A stretch of 30,797 nt of DNA, taken from an uncultured Clostridia bacterium (GTDB lineage: Bacteria > Bacillota > Clostridia > Christensenellales > Borkfalkiaceae). The notes beneath the pieces were generated by a model, which saw only the letters and a list, made by a program, of their open reading frames with translations, searched no databases and was not told where the DNA came from. The stretch spans positions 1-30,797 of the forward strand of contig CATZIC010000022.1 in the NCBI GenBank assembly GCA_958419945.1, read 5' to 3'. Below are positions 13,942 to 21,943 of this stretch, piece after piece (the stretch's first letter is position 1; each line of letters starts with the position of its first letter). The position numbers and the translations under genes are program-made.

Positions 13942-15516
13942 TTATCCCTCCGAACCACGAAGCGACGGATTGAAAGCGTCTCTTAATCCGTTGCCGAACA
14001 GGTTAAACGATAGCATTAAAAGAACCAAAAACAGCGAGGGAAACAGCGCTACAAACGGGGCTGTGGCAAGTGATTTCTGACCTGCGGCAATAAGTGTTCC
14101 CACACTCGTGATATCGCCCGATTCGAGGTTTATTATACCGAGGTAAGAAAGGTTTGTTTCGGAATAAATCATGGACGGTATTACAAGCGCACACGCAGTT
14201 ACAAGCGTTCCTATTGCATTAGGAAAGATATGCTTGAACATAAGCCTGAAATCATTTGCGCCGAGAGTCCTTGCCGCAAGTACGTATTCTTGATTTTTAT
14301 AGCGGTAAAACTGCATACGCGTGGTACCCGCCATGCCTATCCAACCCGTTAAAAAGAAGGTTAAAAACAGCACTAAAATCTGGCTTGACGCACCCATATG
14401 AAGTTTTAAAAGTGTAATTATTATCATTGTGGGAACGGCGCCCAAAACGTCGGTAATCCTTTCCATTATAAGGTCCACCCTGCCGCCGAAATACCCTGCA
14501 ACGGAGCCGTATAACGCCCCTACCGCAAGGTTTACCGCCGCCACCAAAATTGCGAAAATAAAGGAAAACCTTGCGCCCGAAGATAAGCAGGTTAAAATAT
14601 CCTTGCCCGCCCCGGTCGTTCCGAAAAGGAAATATGGCTCGGTTATTCCGTCTTTAAGCACGGTCGTATGGTAGTAAACGTAATATTCGTAGTAGTTTAT
14701 ACGACATTCCACACCGCTCGAAGTGGTTTTTGCGTAGCAGTACTTATACACGGTATCGCCTACCGTATATAAATCCCCTTTAATGCGAATGGAATTATAG
14801 CCGTCCGACGGGTCTTTATATTGTCCCGTCGTTTCGCCCTCTACGTAAGTCCAATAAACGGGTATTACGTTACCGTTTTCGTCGTATTCGATACGGGTTT
14901 TGCTTGCGCCCGTGGTCTTGTAATAGTAGTTTGCGTTGTCGTTATCTTGTAGCGCCTGCGGTCTGTCTTCCGCCTTTAAGGTAGGATATATTACCTGAAT
15001 GCCGGTTCTGTCCTGATATTCCTGAATTTGGCGGTATTCATCTAAGCTTAAATGCTTGTAAATAACGCCGGTCTGATGATAGGTGTCCAGCCTGAATTCA
15101 TACATTCCGTTTTCGTTAACGGTGTAACTTTGATTTTTAACGGCGTTGTGTCCTGTTTCCTGCCCCATTGCGTAATAGTAGGTAAAGTTCAATTTACTCG
15201 TTTCCTTTTTTTGACAGCCGTCCCAAAAGGAAGTAGAGGCAAACAGTTTGTTTTTAGGTCTTGCAAAGGCAAAGTTTTTGTCGCTATAAGAAACCTCGTA
15301 CGGGGTAGTAAACGGCACGATTATGGAAAAGAGCACTAAAAGCAAAATGATTATTGCGGCAACCACTGCGCCTTTGTTTTTGCTGAAACGGCGGAAAGCG
15401 TCCTGAAAATATCCTACCGATTTGGTCTGAAGTTTTTTCTCATGCGTAAAGTCTGCGGAACTTGCAAATCGGAACTTTTCAGCCGGAATATTATCGTAAT
15501 TATTGAATTTTTCCAT
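13942..15516 (-). CDS. oppC: Oligopeptide ABC transporter permease OppC with large extracellular insert
   Basis: Permease subunit of the Opp importer. The N-terminal cytoplasmic tail and first transmembrane helix (about 48-70, GAVVAAIIILLLVLF) match OppC, and the rest from FLFGTTGAGKDIL onward is the standard five-helix BPD permease domain with the EAA loop (NQEYVLAARTLGAND). It has 524 residues against about 300. The extra 200 or so residues (about 85-295) lie between helix 1 and the permease domain, so on the outer face. They are rich in Tyr, Thr and Asn and look like a beta-rich extracellular domain, including short runs such as YYEYYVYYH. It is two bases upstream of oppD and has a GGGGG ribosome binding site. 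Confidence 0.92.
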   Translation of the reverse strand: MEKFNNYDNIPAEKFRFASSADFTHEKKLQTKSVGYFQDAFRRFSKNKGAVVAAIIILLLVLFSIIVPFTTPYEVSYSDKNFAFARPKNKLFASTSFWDGCQKKETSKLNFTYYYAMGQETGHNAVKNQSYTVNENGMYEFRLDTYHQTGVIYKHLSLDEYRQIQEYQDRTGIQVIYPTLKAEDRPQALQDNDNANYYYKTTGASKTRIEYDENGNVIPVYWTYVEGETTGQYKDPSDGYNSIRIKGDLYTVGDTVYKYCYAKTTSSGVECRINYYEYYVYYHTTVLKDGITEPYFLFGTTGAGKDILTCLSSGARFSFIFAILVAAVNLAVGALYGSVAGYFGGRVDLIMERITDVLGAVPTMIIITLLKLHMGASSQILVLFLTFFLTGWIGMAGTTRMQFYRYKNQEYVLAARTLGANDFRLMFKHIFPNAIGTLVTACALVIPSMIYSETNLSYLGIINLESGDITSVGTLIAAGQKSLATAPFVALFPSLFLVLLMLSFNLFGNGLRDAFNPSLRGSEG

Positions 15517-15517
15517 T

Positions 15518-16525
15518 TTACTTCGCCCCCATTCTTATTCTCGGATCGATAAAGCCGTAGCTTATGTCGATAACAATGCCGGCTAAAAGACTTACAAGAC
15601 AGTAAAAGCCCGATAGCAGCATAAAAAAGTCGTAATCCTGATAGGTTATGGAATTTAAATATAATCTTCCTACGCCCGGCACCGAAAACATGGATTCTAT
15701 GATAAGTGAACCGGATAGCACCGCGACGAACTCACTTAATATGGACGGGAAGATTACTACCATGGAATTACGCATGGCGTGGCGGAAGGTTGCTTGCCCA
15801 CGGGTAAGCCCTTTAGTCCTTGCCAAAAGCATGAATTCGTTGGTTAAAACTTCCGACAGTTCCGCCCTTGTATATCTTGCGTAGCCTGCTATCGACCCAA
15901 GGCTCAGCGCCAAAACGGGCGGAAGCATGGACTTAAACATTGGCCAGGAAAAATAGTCGTAGCCGGACATCATAATCTGCGGAAGCAAATTCCATTTAAA
16001 GCACAAAAAGTACTGTATCAAAATGCCCATTACCACGGACGGAAGTGAAATAAGCAAAATTATGAATATATTTATAACCTGATCCTGCCACTTGTTCTTT
16101 TTAAGCGCAGCAAAGATGCCGAGCCCCAAACCTATAGGCACGCCCAAAATAGTGGAATACAGGTTTATAAGGACTGTAGGCGGAAGGTTTTCCAAAAACA
16201 CTTTTGTAACCGATGAACCGCGGTATGAAGGCATGGTTACGCCTACGCCGAAGTCTCCGCTTGTAACTATTCTTTTAAGGTAATTGAAAAGTTGTATCAT
16301 AATCGGAACCCTTTCGTAAGACCAGGTTCCGTCGGGGTTTAGTACGGCATTTTTTATATAGCCTCTCGCAACAAGCCTTTGCACTATAATATTAGCGTCC
16401 TGACCTTGCTGCACGGTAATAACTATGGGCAGAAGTTTGATAAGCACGAAGCACATAAGCATTATAATGCAAAAGGTCATGAGCATAAGCCCAAGCCTTT
16501 TCATAACGTATTTAAACATATACAT
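15518..16525 (-). CDS. oppB: Oligopeptide ABC transporter permease OppB
   Basis: Permease subunit that pairs with OppC. About 335 residues with an N-terminal helix (RLGLMLMTFCIIMLMCFVLI), an extracytoplasmic loop of about 70 residues, and a five-helix BPD permease core. The EAA loop is ELSEVLTNEFMLLARTKGL, and the C-terminus YGFIDPRIRMGAK is typical of OppB/DppB. The frame is open from a TTG at 16531, but GGAGG lies 10 bases before the ATG at 16525 and only 4 before the TTG, so ATG 16525 is the likelier start. The gap from oppA holds two hairpins. It is one base upstream of oppC. Its length is close to the family norm, unlike the other Opp subunits here. Confidence 0.92.
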   Translation of the reverse strand: MYMFKYVMKRLGLMLMTFCIIMLMCFVLIKLLPIVITVQQGQDANIIVQRLVARGYIKNAVLNPDGTWSYERVPIMIQLFNYLKRIVTSGDFGVGVTMPSYRGSSVTKVFLENLPPTVLINLYSTILGVPIGLGLGIFAALKKNKWQDQVINIFIILLISLPSVVMGILIQYFLCFKWNLLPQIMMSGYDYFSWPMFKSMLPPVLALSLGSIAGYARYTRAELSEVLTNEFMLLARTKGLTRGQATFRHAMRNSMVVIFPSILSEFVAVLSGSLIIESMFSVPGVGRLYLNSITYQDYDFFMLLSGFYCLVSLLAGIVIDISYGFIDPRIRMGAK

Positions 16526-16578
16526 AATCAATGCTCCTCCCTTCTATTTTTATAATGCGTAATTTTAAAATGCAAATT

Positions 16579-16640
16579 GACGACGGCCGAAAAAGCTTCC
16601 GCCGCCGTCTTAACTTGCTATCCGAATAAGTTATTCGGAT
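16579..16640 (-). promoter_or_regulatory. Two intercistronic hairpins between oppA and oppB
   Basis: GACGGCGGC and GCCGTCGTC (16579-16609, minus strand, one G-U pair in RNA) form a 9-bp stem. A second palindrome, ATCCGAATAA with TTATTCGGAT (16620-16640), overlaps the oppA stop codon. Neither is followed by a T run on the minus strand. Such hairpins commonly protect the binding-protein mRNA and lower expression of the permease genes. Confidence 0.6.
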
Positions 16641-19186
16641 TTTTTGTATTCGGTTGAGAGATCGTTGTTGTTTTGAGCAACGAAGCTTTCCCATTCGGAA
16701 TCGTTATAGTTAGGTACTCTGTATCTGATACCGCCAAAGCCCATAAAGGTGTTGTATTCTTCTGTGATATAGGAGAACTTTGCACTGTTAACGGTTGCGG
16801 AATATTCCGAAGTTGTGATTATCGTGAAGTATTTTTCCAAAACCACTTCTTCTATTTTGGACAAAAGTCTCATTCTTGCTTCTTCGGGAATAAATCCGGC
16901 GCCCCAGTTGTAGGTTTGAGGCTGTGAACGGCTTCCCGCTATTCCGTTAAGACAGCAGTACCAATTGTAAACGCTCATGGTAAGTTCTTGACCTGCGCCT
17001 GCGTAATCACCTGCCGGCATAGTATAGGTCATGCTTTCCTTTGTGGTATCCCACCAGGTGGAGTACATAAGTCCGGCTTCGGGGTCTACGTAGCACTGCA
17101 AGAATCCTTCGGGATCGAACGCGCCGCCCTGGAATCCTGTAGCAATAGCTACGTCGTAGGAACCTGCCTTAAAGTCGTCAGCCCACTTTTGGCCGAAAGA
17201 TGAATCAAAGGTAACCGTAATCTTGCCTTCTAACGGTGTTCCCGCAATAAGTTCTGTGATGGTTTTGGCAAAATAGTTGTAATGACGACGTACGTTTTCG
17301 TTGTCGGTGCTTGCGCCTACCTTAAGTTCGATATTCTTACTTGGGTCATAACCGTATTTTTCGGCGTTTTCGGTAAGTTCTTTATACGCGCTTTGAAGGA
17401 GTTCTTTGGCTAAAGTCCTGTTCATACCGTTCATCGCGTCGTAGGCTTCCTGATAGTCGGCGTAAGTGTTGGTGCCGTCCGTCCATTTTCCGCCCTCTTG
17501 TTCGGTAAAGCCGTAAACTCTTAAAAGACCCTCTTTTGCGATCTGAGTATTTCTGTACACTCCGCCGTTTTCAACGTCGTAGTAATATGACGGGCCGAGA
17601 AGTCCATAGCAGGGCTTGTTGGAAGTAAAGCAGGTTGCGTTGTATTCGTCTCTGTCAAGATAGAGCGAGAAAGCTTTCCTGAAATCGTGAATAGCCAAAA
17701 TACCGTTGTTTCTTCCCGCATTCTTCAGAACGTCAAGGTTTGCGTAAAGGTTGAACCCAAAGGTGCCGGTTGCAGGCTGATAGGTGGTGTATTTGGAGTT
17801 TCTGTAATCGTCCTTATGGTCTACGTCAAGGCCGATAGCGTCTATCTGACCGGACAAAAACATCGTCCACTGGGTGTTGACTTCGGAAATTTCATCACAG
17901 ACTATTCTGTCCGTTTTATATTGATTTTTGTTAGTTTCAAGTGCGTATCCATACCATTTGTCGTTTCTTTCCAAAGTGTATGATTTACCTGCCTGGAACT
18001 GCGTGAGTTTATACGGGCCCCAACTTGCAGTTGTTTCTAAACTCGTGTTATAGGTGGTAGAGGGTAGATTTGAACCTTCCTGAGGGGGCTTTTTGCAACT
18101 TTCGTAAAGGGACTTTTTAACAAGCGGCAGACTTGAAAAACTGTAAGCTGCTTCATAAGATAAACTTCCGTCCTCTTTTAAGCAAGCGATAGGTGCGTCA
18201 AGACAAACCACAAGTTCGTACTTGGAAGGCGAATAGATGCCTACGTTCTCCCAAGCATACTCGGGATAGGTGTAGTTAACCACGAAGAAGTCCAATTCCT
18301 CGTCGGGGTCGGTCTGCCACCAACCGATTATCGCGTCCCAGACCGCCTTTAAATCCTGGTCAGCGGCAATTTCTGCATAGGTTTTGCCTTGAAGGGAAAG
18401 TATCTGTTCCTTTGTGAAAGAAGAAATATAGTTGGTGCTTAAATAATCTGCAACCATTTCCGCGGTATAGGCTGCGGGGAAGCCCATACTCCCCCTGAAG
18501 CTACATTCGGTACCGCTGTAACTTTCCTTGTTTTCAGCGGGGGAAGCAATGTTGAACACGATTTTGTCGTACAGAGATTCTTCAAAAGTCTTATACGGTC
18601 CGTCCGCAGGGAACCAGGAAGTCTGACCCTGATATACGTAATCCCTTGAGCCGTGTATCTGAATATTGTTGTAATAGGTTGAAGCGCGCATGTTTTGGAA
18701 TTCGGGATCGAGCTGTTGCTGCATCGTGTAAACGAAGTCGGTTGCGTCAATCGGCGTTCCGTCATCCCAGGTAAGGTCCTCGCGAAGAGTAATCTTCCAG
18801 GCGTAACTTCCCGTCTTTTTCATGTCCTCAGTGTAGCCCCATTTTGCATCCACCGAAGAGGTTACGTCTTCAAGTTTGGTCGCCGCGGCGTAATTTACGG
18901 TGAACCCGCCGGGAACAATACCTGCGGCGTTTATCTCTCCGTCCGCCGTGAACTTTTGATCGTTTTCGAACTTAAAGTCGTACTCGAAAAACGGAGAAAC
19001 AAGGTAGTCCATAATCTGCGTGTCGTTTGCGTCCTCGTAGTTAAGTTCGTTCCAGTTGCTCGGCATAACCGGTGTGTACGTACGATAGGTGTAATCTTCG
19101 GATTCTCCGCCGCCGCTGCAATCGCAAGCGGAGAAAACTGTTACGCACACCACTGCCGACAACAAAAGTGCCATTAGTTTTTTCAT
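16631..19186 (-). CDS. oppA: Oligopeptide-binding lipoprotein OppA, unusually long
   Basis: Substrate-binding lipoprotein of the Opp importer. The signal peptide has KK, a hydrophobic core and a lipobox VFSAC with Cys21 as the lipidation site, followed by a Gly/Ser/Glu-rich linker. The SBP_bac_5 fold is recognisable from ITLREDLTWDDGTPIDATDFVY (written here in two parts: ITLREDLTWDDG and TPIDATDFVY, about 130-155), SWGPYKLTQFQAGKSYTLER and the DFRKAFSLYLDRDEY region. It has 851 residues against about 540-600 in most bacteria; the excess is spread over several loops. It is the first gene of the opp operon with AAGGAGG 14 bases before the ATG. Peptide specificity cannot be read from sequence. 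Confidence 0.93.
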   Translation of the reverse strand: MKKLMALLLSAVVCVTVFSACDCSGGGESEDYTYRTYTPVMPSNWNELNYEDANDTQIMDYLVSPFFEYDFKFENDQKFTADGEINAAGIVPGGFTVNYAAATKLEDVTSSVDAKWGYTEDMKKTGSYAWKITLREDLTWDDGTPIDATDFVYTMQQQLDPEFQNMRASTYYNNIQIHGSRDYVYQGQTSWFPADGPYKTFEESLYDKIVFNIASPAENKESYSGTECSFRGSMGFPAAYTAEMVADYLSTNYISSFTKEQILSLQGKTYAEIAADQDLKAVWDAIIGWWQTDPDEELDFFVVNYTYPEYAWENVGIYSPSKYELVVCLDAPIACLKEDGSLSYEAAYSFSSLPLVKKSLYESCKKPPQEGSNLPSTTYNTSLETTASWGPYKLTQFQAGKSYTLERNDKWYGYALETNKNQYKTDRIVCDEISEVNTQWTMFLSGQIDAIGLDVDHKDDYRNSKYTTYQPATGTFGFNLYANLDVLKNAGRNNGILAIHDFRKAFSLYLDRDEYNATCFTSNKPCYGLLGPSYYYDVENGGVYRNTQIAKEGLLRVYGFTEQEGGKWTDGTNTYADYQEAYDAMNGMNRTLAKELLQSAYKELTENAEKYGYDPSKNIELKVGASTDNENVRRHYNYFAKTITELIAGTPLEGKITVTFDSSFGQKWADDFKAGSYDVAIATGFQGGAFDPEGFLQCYVDPEAGLMYSTWWDTTKESMTYTMPAGDYAGAGQELTMSVYNWYCCLNGIAGSRSQPQTYNWGAGFIPEEARMRLLSKIEEVVLEKYFTIITTSEYSATVNSAKFSYITEEYNTFMGFGGIRYRVPNYNDSEWESFVAQNNNDLSTEYKKSE

Positions 19187-19322
19187 AATTTTATTTAAAC
19201 CTCCTTAAATTTCCTTAAATCTTTATCGCTCGTTTATCGTAAAGTTTTTTCGGTAGTTCCCAAAATCCTTTTGATTTCCGCCACAGGTAATTTTAGATTG
19301 TTTATACCCCGTAATTTTAGCG

Positions 19323-19350
19323 TATATATAAGTTAGCTGCTACCTTTCAA
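19323..19350 (-). promoter_or_regulatory. Proximal opp promoter
   Basis: Minus-strand TTGAAA (19345-19350) and TATATA (19323-19328) with 16-base spacing, about 140 bases before the oppA start. Confidence 0.5.
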
Positions 19351-19380
19351 TGTATATTTTTATAAAAACGAGTACCTGAC

Positions 19381-19426
19381 GGCGTTTGCGGAAGCAAACG
19401 CCGAAGGGGATCCCCTTCGTTTTTTA
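19381..19426. promoter_or_regulatory. Tandem hairpins in the opp leader
   Basis: GGCGTTTGC-GGAA-GCAAACGCC (19381-19402, perfect 9-bp stem) adjoins an 18-base perfect palindrome, CGAAGGGGATCCCCTTCG (19402-19419), followed on the plus strand by six T. On the minus strand they lie between the distal and proximal opp promoters, with TTTTT starting 12 bases later. They may end or slow the distal transcript, or be part of an intergenic repeat. Confidence 0.55.
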
Positions 19427-19536
19427 CAAATTTCTGTTTTTTGCGAATTTATCTGCGTTTTTTGAATTTTCAGTCTTGCAAATTGTTTTAATTTCACAAA
19501 CAAGTGATTGCGTAGCGAAAACAAGTTCGTGCTTCA

Positions 19537-19565
19537 TATATACGCCCTAAACGGCATTCTGTCAA
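19537..19565 (-). promoter_or_regulatory. Distal, near-consensus promoter upstream of opp
   Basis: Minus-strand TTGACA (19560-19565) and TATATA (19537-19542) with an ideal 17-base spacer. It points towards oppA, about 350 bases away, with the tandem hairpins in between. Confidence 0.65.
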
Positions 19566-19572
19566 CTGTTTT

Positions 19573-19617
19573 TGAATAAATTTATTCATTTTTCGATTTT
19601 TTGTGCAAGTTGCACAA
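19573..19617. promoter_or_regulatory. Two perfect dyads next to the distal opp promoter
   Basis: TGAATAAATTTATTCA (19573-19588) is a perfect 16-base palindrome and TTGTGCAAGTTGCACAA (19601-19617) a perfect 17-base dyad. They lie 8 and 36 bases upstream of the -35 element, where activator or repressor sites are expected. Confidence 0.55.
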
Positions 19618-19841
19618 CCTAAACTGCCAAAAAATGGGTTTGTCCTTCTTGTGCGTTCACTTTTTTTAAAAAATTCGGCATATAACAAATGATTTTTGAT
19701 TACTTTATTATATGTGGACTAAAAAGAAGCTTTAAACAAATGTTCGCAACCTGCACACATTTATTCGTAATGTATGTACATTTTGCGTATTTTCACCCTA
19801 AAAATGACATAATTTATATGTTCGATTTATGAAAACTGCAT

Positions 19842-19885
19842 TAAAAAAGGCAAGCCTTTAGCTACTAAAAGTTTGCCGATTTTTG
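19842..19885. terminator. Secondary terminator hairpin downstream of mrp
   Basis: GGCAA (19849-19853) and TTGCC (19873-19877), with an inner TTTAG/CTAAA pairing, form a stem that is followed by TTTTTT on the minus strand and by ATTTTTG on the plus strand. Confidence 0.55.
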
Positions 19886-19941
19886 ACTTTATATATTCGT
19901 TTTTTACTCAACTAAAAGCCCTCCCCCTTTCCAAAAGGGCA

Positions 19942-19976
19942 GAAAAAATCCCGCTTTCCAAAAAAGGACAAGCGGG
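19942..19976 (-). terminator. Intrinsic terminator after mrp
   Basis: CCCGCTT and AAGCGGG (19950-19976) pair, with TCC/GGA extending the stem, and ATTTTTTC follows on the minus strand. It lies about 35 bases after the mrp stop; a CCCTTT/AAAGGG hairpin follows at 19918-19940. Confidence 0.75.
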
Positions 19977-20009
19977 AAATTTTATTTTGATTACAAGTGT
20001 TTTTTTGAA

Positions 20010-20822
20010 TTATAAAATCTTTTCGCAGAATTCCTTTAATGCGGTGGTTTCGTTAAGTTCGATTAGACCGTGGTCGCAAAGGTTAGCGAGGTTTTTGTCA
20101 ATGGGAAGTTCGGCATAGTTTTCTATTCCGTGCATTGCGGCAATTTGCTTTGTATTACCTTTTCCGTAAATATAATGCTTTTCGCCGCACTTGTCGCACA
20201 CGAAGTACGACATGTTTTCGATTACGCCGACGATGGGAACGTGCATCATTTCCGCCATATTGACAGCCTTTTCCACTATCATAGAAACTAAGTCCTGCGG
20301 AGAAGTTACGACGATTATGCCGTCAACGGGAATGGATTGAAATACGGTCAAAGGAACGTCGCCCGTTCCGGGAGGGCAGTCTATTACCATAAGGTCTATA
20401 TCCCCCCAAATAACGTCCGTCCAGAACTGTTTTACAACGCCCGCAATTACCGGCCCACGCCATACAACGGGATCGGTATCATTTTCCAAAAGCATATTTA
20501 CGGACATTATTTTGGTGCCCATCTTACTTTCCGCAGGGAAAAGCCCGCTGTCGTTACCCATAGCCTTTTCCCTTATACCGAAAGTTTTGGGAATGGACGG
20601 ACCTGTTACGTCGGCATCGAGTACTGCGGTTTTAAGTCCCAAACGCTGTGCTTCCACTGCAAGAAGAGAGGAAACGAGGGACTTACCCACACCGCCTTTG
20701 CCGCTTATGACGGCGTATACCTTTTTAACGTTAGACATAGCGTTTTGCGGTTCTTTTTCTATTGCACGTTCGGCGCAATTTTCACCGCAACTTGAACAAT
20801 CGTGATTGCAATTTTCACTCAT
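20010..20822 (-). CDS. mrp: Mrp/NBP35 family Fe-S cluster carrier ATPase
   Basis: A 270-residue cytosolic P-loop protein of the Mrp/ApbC/NBP35 family, which binds [4Fe-4S] clusters and passes them to target enzymes. It has the deviant Walker A GKGGVGKS (41-48), the DADVTGPSIP motif (68-77), VIDCPPGTGD (145-154) and the CDKC motif (Cys208, Cys211) that bridges a cluster between two subunits. The N-terminus carries four cysteines (5, 9, 12, 16) in a short CNHDCSSCGENC segment, as in NBP35-type and many clostridial Mrp proteins. It is the last gene of the co-directional run that also contains the SmsCB scaffold genes, which fits a role in Fe-S cluster delivery. AAGGTG ribosome binding site. Confidence 0.92.
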   Translation of the reverse strand: MSENCNHDCSSCGENCAERAIEKEPQNAMSNVKKVYAVISGKGGVGKSLVSSLLAVEAQRLGLKTAVLDADVTGPSIPKTFGIREKAMGNDSGLFPAESKMGTKIMSVNMLLENDTDPVVWRGPVIAGVVKQFWTDVIWGDIDLMVIDCPPGTGDVPLTVFQSIPVDGIIVVTSPQDLVSMIVEKAVNMAEMMHVPIVGVIENMSYFVCDKCGEKHYIYGKGNTKQIAAMHGIENYAELPIDKNLANLCDHGLIELNETTALKEFCEKIL

Positions 20823-20854
20823 ATTTTCACCTTCAATTATTATTAAGTTTAGTC

Positions 20855-20880
20855 AAAAAGTCGGCCTATAAGTCGGTTAT
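20855..20880 (-). repeat. Dispersed AACGGGCTTATAG repeat, copy 4
   Basis: Minus strand: ATAACCGACTTATAGGCCG then ACTTTTT, in the 93-base gap between the small membrane protein gene and mrp. Confidence 0.6.
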
Positions 20881-20915
20881 TCGCCGAAATACTATTTAGC
20901 TTTGCCCGACATAAT

Positions 20916-21104
20916 TTAATTATTACTTTTTTTCGTTGAACTATATAAAGCCCCAAATGCGGTAGACATTGCCGCACAACATACTGACATACCTGCATTA
21001 TCCATTTTTCCCGTAAATAATAATATCCCGCCAACTAAGGTTAATACTAAAAATATTATTTGAAAAGCCAGGAAGATTTTCGCCTTTATGCTTAAATTTT
21101 TCAT
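20916..21104 (-). CDS. Small two-helix membrane protein, 62 residues
   Basis: Short product with two predicted membrane helices (about 8-31 and 38-54) and a charged C-terminus STKKSNN. No family recognised. The ATG at 21104 has AAGGGA 11 bases upstream, and the gene sits 27 bases after the TfoX-N gene in the same direction. A shorter reading in another frame over the same bases (20849-21034) has no ribosome binding site and was discarded. Confidence 0.5.
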   Translation of the reverse strand: MKNLSIKAKIFLAFQIIFLVLTLVGGILLFTGKMDNAGMSVCCAAMSTAFGALYSSTKKSNN

Positions 21105-21131
21105 ATATTCTAAATCCCTTTAAAATGTAAT

Positions 21132-21449
21132 TTACCGCTTTTTAATTTTCGGCATCGGTAACTCGTCAAACATTACATTAAACAGCCCTGCCAAATATTC
21201 TTTATCGTCTATGTTATCTACAAGCAGCATTTCTTTTGCGCCTTCATACGGCGAAGAGTATTCAGTTTGAAGCATATAGGAAATTGCGGATTTTACGGGC
21301 TTTACAAGTAATCTATCGTTATAAATGCCGCCGACAAGTTTTCCCCGATAGTAAATCAGAAATGAACCCATCATAGGCCTGTACGTTATATCGCTTAAGT
21401 CCGATAATTGTTCTAAAATGAAACTCAAATATTCTTTGCTTGACGGCAT
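21132..21449 (-). CDS. TfoX N-terminal domain protein
   Basis: A 105-residue protein that matches the N-terminal domain of TfoX/Sxy over nearly its full length: RPMMGSFLIYYRGKLVGGIY (26-45) followed by a DRLLVKPVKSA segment. In gammaproteobacteria the two-domain TfoX controls competence. Single-domain versions are common in Firmicutes and have no established role. No DNA-binding motif is seen here. GGAGGGG lies four bases before the ATG. It is placed between a lipoprotein gene and a small membrane protein gene, which gives no further clue. Confidence 0.8.
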   Translation of the reverse strand: MPSSKEYLSFILEQLSDLSDITYRPMMGSFLIYYRGKLVGGIYNDRLLVKPVKSAISYMLQTEYSSPYEGAKEMLLVDNIDDKEYLAGLFNVMFDELPMPKIKKR

Positions 21450-21471
21450 AACCCCTCCGCTAAATTGTAAT

Positions 21472-21909
21472 TTACGCTTTAACTTTTACATTAATAACTT
21501 TTATTCCTGCGGCGTTGACAGCGTTTTCCGTTCCGCAATAAACAATATTTCCAAAACTTTTATCGTTTTCGATTAAGATAAACACTTCGGCATCGGGGTA
21601 TGCCTTTCGTAATTTGTTATAGTAATAATCACACGCTTCGGACATATTTACACGGCAAAACTGTATATATTCGGCGCCTTTTTTTGCCCGAATAGTATCG
21701 GCAGACCATCTAATGACGTCGCCGTTTTCTCCGTCGAACGCATAATCGTCGTGATAAGATTCTACAAAATAACTGTCGTTTTCAAGATTTATTTTCATTT
21801 CTTCGTTAGACGGATAATAAGTGCCGTTCTTATCATTGCCGCAAGCAGACAAAGCTAATGTCAAAACGAGAAATAATCCTAACAAAAGGCTTGTAAATAC
21901 TTTTTTCAT
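21472..21909 (-). CDS. Hypothetical lipoprotein, 145 residues
   Basis: The N-terminus is a lipoprotein signal: KK, a hydrophobic core of about 17 residues and lipobox LSAC with Cys23. The mature part, about 120 residues, is mixed alpha/beta and acidic, without a family I recognise; a helix ACDYYYNKLRKAYPDAEVFI suggests a compact domain. It would be anchored to the outer face of the cytoplasmic membrane. GGAGG lies seven bases before the ATG. It is 34 bases after the LOG family gene and 22 before the TfoX-N gene. Confidence 0.7.
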   Translation of the reverse strand: MKKVFTSLLLGLFLVLTLALSACGNDKNGTYYPSNEEMKINLENDSYFVESYHDDYAFDGENGDVIRWSADTIRAKKGAEYIQFCRVNMSEACDYYYNKLRKAYPDAEVFILIENDKSFGNIVYCGTENAVNAAGIKVINVKVKA

Positions 21910-21943
21910 ATATATCCTCCTAAATTACTGTTTATCACTCTGT

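Larger units (their letters stand above)
19187..20009. other. Long regulatory intergenic region between mrp and oppA
   Basis: About 820 bases without a convincing gene. It holds the oppA ribosome binding site and two promoters, two dyads, the tandem hairpins, an AATGTA-TG-TACATT inverted repeat at 19769-19782, and terminators for the mrp transcript at 19842-19976. Short open frames here have no ribosome binding sites. Confidence 0.6.

Noticed and set aside
18695..19177. 160-codon open frame on the plus strand inside oppA
   Set aside because: Antisense shadow of the strongly supported oppA gene, with low-complexity composition and no ribosome binding site.
19494..19688. 64-codon minus-strand frame upstream of opp
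   Set aside because: It covers the two dyads and the distal promoter, has no ribosome binding site, and its product shows no recognisable feature.
20849..21034. 61-codon frame overlapping the small membrane protein gene
   Set aside because: It has no ribosome binding site, runs into the dispersed repeat, and the alternative frame has a signal-like membrane protein with a better start.
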